Source of the DNA: JBBIGV01 sp037447335
GTDB taxonomy: Bacteria > Bacteroidota > Ignavibacteria > Ignavibacteriales > Ignavibacteriaceae
Assembly: GCA_037447335.1 (NCBI GenBank)
Contig: JBBIGV010000070.1
Span: forward strand, 1-18,971
Direction: 5' to 3'
DNA length: 18,971 bases
Part shown: positions 7,910 to 14,359 of the stretch, piece by piece
Layout: the number at the start of each line of letters is the position of its first letter
How positions within the stretch are numbered: position 1 is the stretch's first letter
Notes under the pieces: model-generated
Database searches by the model: none
Seen by the model: only the letters and a program-made list of their open reading frames with translations
Told to the model about the DNA's origin: nothing
Program-made: the position numbers and the translations under genes

Positions 7910-9562
7910 TTGAAAAAAGTATTATTCATAGTATTCATTCCGTTGCAATTAATTTTTGCACAGGCGGAATACGTTTCGTATGATCATCCGGTATATGATT
8001 TTTTAAATCGGATGGATTCAAGACACATAATTTCAAATTACAATTCTTTCGAATTGCCCAAAACAAGAGGGCAGATAGCCGGATATTTGAAAGAAGTAAT
8101 ATTATCAACCGGTCAGCTTGATCGTGTTGATCAGGCTTTTCTTGAAGATTATAAAATCGAATTTGAATTTGATTTATTCGGAACTTTAAATAATTCTCAG
8201 CGCTTGATCGGCAGCGGAGAGTATGATCTTTTTTCTGACTATGAAAAATATTTGTATTTCCATAGTGAAGCCGGCAAAGCATCTATCTTCATCAATTTAA
8301 TTGCTGAAGGGGAACTGATGAGCCGCAACCAGTTTAAACCTGCGATCAATTCTACTTCACATTTTAGACTTACTGGCGGCGTAATAAGAGGAACCTTTCT
8401 GAATAAATTCGGATTTTCCATAAAAGGAACTAACGGCAAGGTTTTTGGGAACAAAAAAGTTGCATTATTAAAGCGAGAACTTCAATACAATTACAAGTTG
8501 AACGAAAATCCAGATGAAACTTTTTTTGATGAAACAGAAGGCTATATCACTGCTGATTTTGATATTGTCCGATTCAGGCTTGGAAGGAACAGAATCGTCA
8601 CCGGATATGGAAGCGTTAAGTCAATTTTTTCTGATAACTCACCTTTATTTGACAACATTTCGTTCGATATAAATTATCGTTTTCTTCAGTTTTCATACTT
8701 TCACGGAAAGCTTCTGGGTGATGTTTACTATGCTCCGGATTCAATTACCGGAGGTTCTAACGTAATAACTGAAAAATATATTGGTTACCACCGGCTTGGT
8801 TTTAACATTTCAAAGCATTTCAGTTTTGGCGTGGGTGAAATGATAATTTACGGCGACAGACCAATGGATCTTTCATATTTAAATCCTTTTAACTTTTATA
8901 AATCTGTAGAACATTCAAACCGCGACCGTGATAATGCCTTATTATTTTTTGATGTGAAGAATAATTCTGTCAAAGGGTTACAATTTTTCGGAAATTTAAT
9001 TATTGATGATATTTCTTTTTCAAAAATCAGTACCGGTTGGTGGGGTAACCAATTCCTAGTAAACGTTGGATTATTCTCTTCCAATCTTTACGATTTTCTT
9101 CCTCTCGATTTCCGAATAGAGTATTTGCGAATTGAACCTTACACCTTTACTCACCGGTTAAGCAGAAATACTTACACTAATTTCGGATATTCTTTAGGAC
9201 CCGACCTGCAGCCAAACAGTGCATTGTTTTTCTTTAAAATAAATTATAGGTTTAGCAGCGAATTTGTGTTAAGAACTTCATTTGCCTATTCCGTGCATGG
9301 TGCAAATCCAGTGAATACTGATGGCTCTGTTAGAAATGTGGGCGGAGATATAAATCTGGGACACCGCCTTTTCGATTCAGATACTTCTGTTTTTTTGGAT
9401 GGTGACCGTCAGTACAGCCGGGAATACAGTGTGGATTTATATTATGAACCAATAAATTTAATGACAATAACGCTTTCGTCCGTTTTGACTTTCAGTTCAT
9501 TACAAAATTCTTTAATTGAAAAACAGCTTTTTACTTTTTTGGATCTGTCAATTCGATTCTAA
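7910..9562 (+). CDS. Wzi-like outer-membrane beta-barrel protein (capsule assembly family, tentative)
   Basis: Predicted outer-membrane protein of 550 residues. It starts at a TTG giving M-K-K-V-L-F and a clear signal peptide ending in F-A-Q (about residue 18). The mature N-terminus has the pattern seen in Wzi-family proteins: V-Y-D-F-L-N-R-M, then K-T-R-G-Q-I-A. Later segments also fit: R-L-G-R-N-R, Y-L-N-P-F-N-F-Y, a D-N-A-L-L-F-F-D segment, and E-Y-L-R-I-E-P-Y-T-F-T-H followed by L-G-P-D-L-Q-P-N-S. The rest is alternating amphipathic strands, ending in Arg-Phe as barrels often do. Wzi helps hold capsular polysaccharide at the surface. The adjacent glycosyltransferase, one base upstream, fits this. 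No motif proves capsule binding, so another OMP function is possible. Confidence 0.7.
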   Translation: MKKVLFIVFIPLQLIFAQAEYVSYDHPVYDFLNRMDSRHIISNYNSFELPKTRGQIAGYLKEVILSTGQLDRVDQAFLEDYKIEFEFDLFGTLNNSQRLIGSGEYDLFSDYEKYLYFHSEAGKASIFINLIAEGELMSRNQFKPAINSTSHFRLTGGVIRGTFLNKFGFSIKGTNGKVFGNKKVALLKRELQYNYKLNENPDETFFDETEGYITADFDIVRFRLGRNRIVTGYGSVKSIFSDNSPLFDNISFDINYRFLQFSYFHGKLLGDVYYAPDSITGGSNVITEKYIGYHRLGFNISKHFSFGVGEMIIYGDRPMDLSYLNPFNFYKSVEHSNRDRDNALLFFDVKNNSVKGLQFFGNLIIDDISFSKISTGWWGNQFLVNVGLFSSNLYDFLPLDFRIEYLRIEPYTFTHRLSRNTYTNFGYSLGPDLQPNSALFFFKINYRFSSEFVLRTSFAYSVHGANPVNTDGSVRNVGGDINLGHRLFDSDTSVFLDGDRQYSREYSVDLYYEPINLMTITLSSVLTFSSLQNSLIEKQLFTFLDLSIRF

Positions 9563-9570
9563 TAAAAACC

Positions 9571-9574
9571 GGAG
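9571..9574 (+). promoter_or_regulatory. Shine-Dalgarno sequence of the S41 protease gene
   Basis: GGAG six bases before the ATG at 9581, in the 18-base gap after the Wzi-like gene. It supports that ATG as the start. Confidence 0.6.
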
Positions 9575-9580
9575 TTAAAA

Positions 9581-11194
9581 ATGAATTTGGGTAAACTAAA
9601 AATACCGTTTGGTATAATCATCCTTACGATTGGGATTGTGTTAGGGATACAGATAGAGAAAGTTTTCTCAGGCGATAACCTGAGGGCAAATCTATTAAAG
9701 TTCAATGATGTATTATCATATACGGAAAAATACTATGTTGAAGAAGTAGATACGCATATGCTTGTTGAAGCAGCCATAAACGGAATGCTTTCAAAGCTTG
9801 ATCCGCATTCAGTTTATATTCCCGCCGAAAGAATGGAATCAGTTGAAGAATCTTTTAGAGGAGATTTTGAAGGAATCGGAATTGAGTTCCAGGTTGTCAA
9901 TGATACACTAACCGTCGTATCACCCATAAGCGGCGGACCAAGCGAAGCCCTCGGTATTCAAGCCGGCGACAGAATTATTAAAATTGAAGATGAAGAAATA
10001 ATCGGGATAACTAACGAGGAGGTAAGAAAGCGCCTGCGAGGCAAAGCTGGTACCAAGGTAAGGATAAGTATTATTCGCACCGGTATCAGTACCCCGATCG
10101 AATATGAAATCGTTCGGGATAAAATTCCGCTTTACTCTGTTGATACTCACTTCATGCTTGATCAAAAGACAGGCTACGTGAGTGCATCCCGATTTTCAGA
10201 AACAACATTTGATGAATTGGTTTCCGCATTGGATAATCTTAAGCAGCAGGGAATGGAGCAGCTAATTCTTGATTTGAGGGGCAATCCGGGTGGTTATCTG
10301 AATCAGGCAACAAAAATTGCCGATCTGTTTATTGAAGGAAAGAAAAAACTTGTTTATACAAAAGGCAGACGTTCAGAATTTAACGAAGAGTATTTTGCTA
10401 AGGAACCATCACAATATGAAAACATTCCCCTCATAATCCTGTTAAGCAAAGGCAGCGCCTCGGCAAGTGAAATTGTTGCCGGTGCAGTGCAGGACTGGGA
10501 CCGGGGCTTGATTGTCGGAGAAACTTCTTTCGGAAAAGGATTAGTTCAGCGGCAGTTCTCTTTATCAGACAATTCAGCTTTGCGCCTTACTATTTCCGAA
10601 TACTATACACCCTCAGGAAGGCTTATTCAAAGACCGTATAAAGATAAAAAAGGTAAGAGCGAATACTATTCCGAACTCCACGATCGGGATGAAGAAGAAG
10701 GTGATAATATTAATCACACTATTGAGCAGGATACATCAAGACCTGTCTTTAAAACAAACGGCGGCAGGCTTATTTATGGAGGTGGTGGAATAACTCCTGA
10801 CTATATCGTTAAGAATGATGAAATATCAGAATATACTACCAATCTTCTGCGTCAAAATATTTTTTACAGATTTATATTGAGCTATCTTGATAACCACGGG
10901 CAAAATATTAAATCGCGATTTGGTGATGATCTGCAAAAATTCCATGAAGGTTTTGCTATTACCGAATCAGTCGTAAATGATTTTATTGCTTTCGCATCTG
11001 ATCATGAAGTTGAATTTTTAAAGGAAGATTTTGAAAAAGACAGAGAGTATATTGCAACAAGACTGAAAGCTCAGATTGCAAGAAATTACTGGAAAAATGA
11101 AGGTTGGTATTCTGTTATGCTCACGGTTGATCACCAGGTACAAAAGGCATCAGGTTTATTTAACCAGGCAAAAGATCTGGCAAAACTAAAATGA
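9581..11194 (+). CDS. ctpA: C-terminal processing peptidase, S41 family (CtpA/Prc)
   Basis: Periplasmic serine protease with a Ser-Lys dyad that trims or degrades proteins from their C-termini. An N-terminal membrane anchor (about residues 8-24) directs it out of the cytoplasm. The LDPHSVYIP segment precedes a PDZ domain (about 95-175, with G-I-G-I-E-F, S-P-I-S-G-G-P and L-G-I-Q-A-G-D-R-I). The catalytic domain has L-R-G-N-P-G-G and then S-A-S-A-S-E, whose middle serine, Ser294, aligns with the nucleophile. Lys319 in F-G-K-G-L-V-Q lies 25 residues later, the same spacing as in E. coli Prc (Ser430/Lys455). The 537-residue length is normal for a Ctp with a C-terminal extension. It overlaps the DUF3108 gene by 4 bases (ATGA), so the two are likely co-translated. 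Confidence 0.95.
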   Translation: MNLGKLKIPFGIIILTIGIVLGIQIEKVFSGDNLRANLLKFNDVLSYTEKYYVEEVDTHMLVEAAINGMLSKLDPHSVYIPAERMESVEESFRGDFEGIGIEFQVVNDTLTVVSPISGGPSEALGIQAGDRIIKIEDEEIIGITNEEVRKRLRGKAGTKVRISIIRTGISTPIEYEIVRDKIPLYSVDTHFMLDQKTGYVSASRFSETTFDELVSALDNLKQQGMEQLILDLRGNPGGYLNQATKIADLFIEGKKKLVYTKGRRSEFNEEYFAKEPSQYENIPLIILLSKGSASASEIVAGAVQDWDRGLIVGETSFGKGLVQRQFSLSDNSALRLTISEYYTPSGRLIQRPYKDKKGKSEYYSELHDRDEEEGDNINHTIEQDTSRPVFKTNGGRLIYGGGGITPDYIVKNDEISEYTTNLLRQNIFYRFILSYLDNHGQNIKSRFGDDLQKFHEGFAITESVVNDFIAFASDHEVEFLKEDFEKDREYIATRLKAQIARNYWKNEGWYSVMLTVDHQVQKASGLFNQAKDLAKLK

Positions 11195-12009
11195 GATACA
11201 TCCTTTATCTTTTTATCCTACCGGCTTTTATTTATGCGGAAGAAAAACCCGCTAATAATAAGCCGGTGTATGAATTCAGCTTTTCGTCTGATAAAATTTT
11301 CCATGTTGGAGAAGAACTGGTTTATCTTGTAAGCTATTCATTCATCAACCTTGGTGAAGTTAAATTAAGGATCAGGGATAAGAAAACTGTTAACGGCAAA
11401 ACGGTATATAATACAATAGCATATATTGATTCGTACAGTTCCGTCCCGTTTGTTGATCTTCACCAGATATATGAAAGCTCTGTAACATCAGAACACTACC
11501 CGATTTTTTTCAGGGGAATTGTAAAAGAAAAGAAATACAGCGCTTACACGGAATACAGGTTCAATTATGAAAAATCTGAGATCCACGTTAAGAAGGGCAA
11601 AGTAAATCCCCCTAAAGTTTGGACTGATTCAACAACAACAATAGAAACCAGGTATCAGGACGGGCTTTCGATATTTTATTATGCCAGGGCATACAGTGGT
11701 TCCGGCAAAAACATCGAAGTTCCGTGCTTTGTTACAGAGAAGAAAGAAATTGCAAAAATAAATTTTTATAATAAGCCGATTCCTGTTACCATCGATGCAG
11801 TTGATTACCCCATCAATTGCGTCAGGTTAGACGGCTCCACAGATTTTGTAAGCGTATTTGGATTAACAGGTTATTTTGAGGGATGGTTTACAAATGACGA
11901 AGCCTCAATTCCTGTTGTGGCAAAGATGAAAGTTATAATTGGCAACATTACTCTTGAATTAATTAAATGGAAGAGAGAAGGATGGACACCTCCAAAATTC
12001 AAGCAGTAA
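11191..12009 (+). CDS. DUF3108 domain-containing secreted protein
   Basis: The function is not established. The 272-residue protein begins with a short signal peptide (M-R-Y-I-L-Y-L-F-I-L-P-A-F-I-Y-A, cleavage probably before Glu-Glu). The body shows the DUF3108 pattern: G-E-E-L-V-Y-L-V-S-Y near the start, repeated short beta strands, V-N-G-K-T-V-Y, a Q-D-G-L-S-I-F-Y-Y-A-R segment, and a conserved end with W-F-T-N-D-E-A-S-I-P-V-V-A-K-M. Family members are predicted periplasmic beta-rich proteins. Its start overlaps the S41 protease gene by 4 bases, so it may act with or be a substrate of that protease, which is context inference only. The 3' end overlaps the next gene by up to 43 bases. Confidence 0.85.
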   Translation: MRYILYLFILPAFIYAEEKPANNKPVYEFSFSSDKIFHVGEELVYLVSYSFINLGEVKLRIRDKKTVNGKTVYNTIAYIDSYSSVPFVDLHQIYESSVTSEHYPIFFRGIVKEKKYSAYTEYRFNYEKSEIHVKKGKVNPPKVWTDSTTTIETRYQDGLSIFYYARAYSGSGKNIEVPCFVTEKKEIAKINFYNKPIPVTIDAVDYPINCVRLDGSTDFVSVFGLTGYFEGWFTNDEASIPVVAKMKVIIGNITLELIKWKREGWTPPKFKQ

Positions 12010-12548
12010 ACGAAGAAATTAAAATTTTTCCATATCTCGACCAGTCTCCCCGCCTGGCTCCGGATGTGTTTCTTGCCTCAGGTGTTAAAATTATAGGGGA
12101 TGTTGAGATTGGTGAAGGCTCAAGTGTATGGTACAACACAATAATTCGTGGTGACGTTCATTATATTAAGATAGGTTCTCTTACCAACGTGCAGGACCTT
12201 TGCATGCTGCACGTAACAAACGGCAAATTCCCGTTGAATATAGGCAGCAAAGTAACAATTGGACATTCAGTAACATTGCATGGCTGCACACTTCAGGATT
12301 TAACCTTGATCGGGATTGGTGCTGTGGTTCTCGATGGCGCTGTAATAGAAGAACAGTCAATGGTTGCTGCCGGCGCTGTGGTCAGACCGGGATTTGTAGT
12401 CCCGACTGGCAAACTTGCTGCCGGTGTACCTGCTAAGATAATAAGAGATCTGACTGATAACGAAATGGCTGAGTTTGAAATTTCAGCTCATCGCTACAAA
12501 AAATATGTAGAGCTGACTATCGAATCATTAAATAAAATGAAATACTAA
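11967..12548 (+). CDS. Gamma-carbonic anhydrase family hexapeptide-repeat protein
   Basis: Left-handed beta-helix protein of the gamma-carbonic anhydrase/YrdA group, expected to form trimers with a metal at each subunit interface. Hexapeptide repeats run from about residue 35 (G-V-K-I-I-G-D-V-E-I-G-E-G) to 165. The three histidine ligands are conserved: His82 (M-L-H-V-T), His100 (I-G-H-S) and His105 (T-L-H-G), the last two with the family x4 spacing. G-V-P-A-K-I-I-R-D-L ends the helix and a C-terminal alpha helix follows. Many relatives have no measured CO2 hydration activity, so enzyme function is uncertain. The start may be the ATG at 11967 or the one at 11982, inside the DUF3108 gene. Neither has a decisive ribosome binding site. 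One base separates it from the MBL gene. Confidence 0.88.
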   Translation: MEERRMDTSKIQAVNEEIKIFPYLDQSPRLAPDVFLASGVKIIGDVEIGEGSSVWYNTIIRGDVHYIKIGSLTNVQDLCMLHVTNGKFPLNIGSKVTIGHSVTLHGCTLQDLTLIGIGAVVLDGAVIEEQSMVAAGAVVRPGFVVPTGKLAAGVPAKIIRDLTDNEMAEFEISAHRYKKYVELTIESLNKMKY

Positions 12549-12549
12549 G

Positions 12550-13422
12550 ATGTACCTTAAATTCTGGGGAACACGCGGATCAATTCCGGTTCCGGGGAAA
12601 TCAACATTTAAATACGGCGGAAATACACTTTGCGTCGAGGTAAGAGCTGACTACAATAATCTTATAGTATTAGACGCTGGCAGCGGAATACGCGGGCTTG
12701 GTGATGAATTACTGAATTCGAACTATAAAGAGAATATAAATATTCTTCTAAGTCATTATCATTGGGATCATATTCAGGGAATCCCATACTTTAAACCCCT
12801 GTATCAGAAAGAAAACACAATAAATTTTTACGGATTAAAAATTTACGGAAAAGGAGTCTCTAACCTGCTTAACCATCAGATGAATGAAGTACACTTTCCC
12901 GTCAACCTGAAAAATGCAGGCGCTTCATTGAATTTTAAAAATATTTGTCCGTCGTCAACTTTTACAATTAATGATATAACCGTTGAAACTTTTGATGTTC
13001 AGCATTCTTCACCGGCGTTAACATATAAGCTAAAAGTTGGTAATAAAATAATTGTGTATATGACCGATAATGAACTTAATTGTAACCACCCGGGCTGCCA
13101 CGTTAAGCCTGAGATTATTAAGCGTCTCAACTCTGACCTGGTAGAGTTTTGTTATGGATGTGATTTCCTCATCCACGATGCAATGTACGATGATATTGCT
13201 GTTCAGTATAAAAAAGGATGGGGTCATTCTGATAACGTCTCGTTAGCTTATTTCAGTGCGCAGGCTAACGTAAAAAATCTTATGCTATTTCATTATAATC
13301 CTGAGCATTCGGATGCTATGATAGATTCTCTGCTTGAGCAAACCAATGAGTTGTTAAGAAAAAATAAAGCAGTTACAAATTGTATAGCTGCAAAAGAGGG
13401 TTTAAAAATAAACCTCGGGTAA
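12550..13422 (+). CDS. Metallo-beta-lactamase-fold hydrolase with extra cysteine cluster
   Basis: Cytoplasmic dinuclear-metal hydrolase of the MBL superfamily, close in pattern to the RNase Z/phosphodiesterase-like branch; the substrate is unknown. The protein starts with W-G-T-R-G-S-I-P-V-P-G and has Y-G-G-N-T-x-C and L-D-A-G-S-G-I-R. Metal ligands are His69-x-His71-x-Asp73-His74, His152, Asp173 and His248 (L-F-H-Y-N-P-E-H-S-D). The I-H-D-A-M-Y and G-W-G-H-S-D segments are usual in this group. Between the Asp173 strand and the helix before IHDA, Cys178, Cys183, Cys201 and Cys204 (C-x4-C-x17-C-x2-C) form an unusual set that could bind a second structural metal. The start follows the preceding stop by one base; no Shine-Dalgarno is clear. 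Confidence 0.9.
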   Translation: MYLKFWGTRGSIPVPGKSTFKYGGNTLCVEVRADYNNLIVLDAGSGIRGLGDELLNSNYKENINILLSHYHWDHIQGIPYFKPLYQKENTINFYGLKIYGKGVSNLLNHQMNEVHFPVNLKNAGASLNFKNICPSSTFTINDITVETFDVQHSSPALTYKLKVGNKIIVYMTDNELNCNHPGCHVKPEIIKRLNSDLVEFCYGCDFLIHDAMYDDIAVQYKKGWGHSDNVSLAYFSAQANVKNLMLFHYNPEHSDAMIDSLLEQTNELLRKNKAVTNCIAAKEGLKINLG

Positions 13423-13444
13423 AATATTAATTTACGCTAAGATT

Positions 13445-13876
13445 GTGGTAAAGAACCTAAGTATATATAGTTCACAGCAAAGATTAATCAATAAAAAAAA
13501 GATTCATACTTTTGTAGATTTACTTCAAAAAGAGCTTGACTTTAGTATTGATGCGCTGATACTTAACTTTATTCCTTCTGAGAAAATTTTACACATTAAC
13601 CAAAAATATCTGAATCATAATTATCCGACAGACATCATAACATTCGATTATTTACCAGAAAAACCCGCAATTGAGGCTGAAATATTTATTTCCATTGATG
13701 AGGCAGCTTCAAATGCAAAAAGGTATAATGTTTGTTTTGAAGAAGAAATCGGCAGGCTGATTATTCACGGTATTTTACATTTACTCGGATTTGACGATAA
13801 ATCCAAAAAAAATAAAATTTTTATGAAGAAAGAAGAAAATAGATTGCTTAATACATTTAAATTTGCTTTATTATAA
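13445..13876 (+). CDS. ybeY: Endoribonuclease YbeY (rRNA maturation/quality control)
   Basis: Single-strand endoribonuclease family acting in 16S rRNA maturation and ribosome quality control. The 143-residue length is normal. The T-D-I-I-T-F-D-Y segment (near 60-67) and the zinc motif are present, the latter as His108-Gly-Ile-Leu-His112-Leu-Leu-Gly-Phe-Asp117-Asp118. The usual pattern is H-x3-H-x5-H. Here the third position is Asp118, not His, as I recall for Bacteroidetes-type YbeY. The C-terminal M-K-K-E-E-N motif follows. The start is a GTG with no strong Shine-Dalgarno. It lies 22 bases after the MBL gene and 15 before smg. Confidence 0.92.
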   Translation: MVKNLSIYSSQQRLINKKKIHTFVDLLQKELDFSIDALILNFIPSEKILHINQKYLNHNYPTDIITFDYLPEKPAIEAEIFISIDEAASNAKRYNVCFEEEIGRLIIHGILHLLGFDDKSKKNKIFMKKEENRLLNTFKFALL

Positions 13877-13891
13877 TAAAAAAAAGATTGA

Positions 13892-14347
13892 ATGTTAACT
13901 GATATTGTTGAAATTCTCTCAGTAATGGTGAAGGAGGCGCGGAATAAATGTTCCTTCGAAGAAGCTGCTGTTTCTATTGTTAAAGAAGAAAAATATGATG
14001 AGAACCTTGTTGCTGCCGCATTTAGCTGGATAGTTGAAAAAGTGCAACGCGATTTAATCATAAATGACGACCCTATTGCCAATAGTAAAAGCCTCAGGTT
14101 TTTTTCAGATGACGAAATTGCTGCTTTAGGAAAGGAAAGCTATGAATATCTGCTGTATTTTTATTATTCAGGTATTCTTACGGAAGAGGATCTAGATATT
14201 ATTATTGATCAGGTCCGGGTATTTTCAAACGATAGCAACAACATTGAAAAAGTGAAAACTATACTTTTGTATTTGTTTCTTGAACTTGACAATCATTCAT
14301 TACCGGGCAGCCGTCACTTACTCTTTTCATCGGATACCATAAATTAA
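13892..14347 (+). CDS. smg: Smg / DUF494 family protein
   Basis: Conserved small protein of unknown molecular function. The 151 residues are alpha-helical and acidic. They show the family layout: an N-terminal M-L-T-D-I-V-E-I-L segment, a central helix pair, and a C-terminal block with R-F-F-S-D-D-E-I-A-A-L-G followed by Y-L-L-Y-F-Y-Y-S-G-I-L and E-D-L-D-I-I-I-D-Q-V. In Proteobacteria smg sits near dprA and topA or the TopA zinc-finger gene, and here topA follows after 12 bases. That context supports the assignment and points to a DNA-related role, which is inference. The ATG at 13892 has only an A-rich stretch upstream. Confidence 0.8.
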   Translation: MLTDIVEILSVMVKEARNKCSFEEAAVSIVKEEKYDENLVAAAFSWIVEKVQRDLIINDDPIANSKSLRFFSDDEIAALGKESYEYLLYFYYSGILTEEDLDIIIDQVRVFSNDSNNIEKVKTILLYLFLELDNHSLPGSRHLLFSSDTIN

Positions 14348-14359
14348 ATATTAAGGATT

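Noticed and set aside
13765..14082. A 105-codon minus-strand open frame across the ybeY-smg junction
   Set aside because: It is antisense to two conserved genes, with low-complexity Ser/Phe-rich translation typical of a reverse shadow of AT-rich coding DNA.
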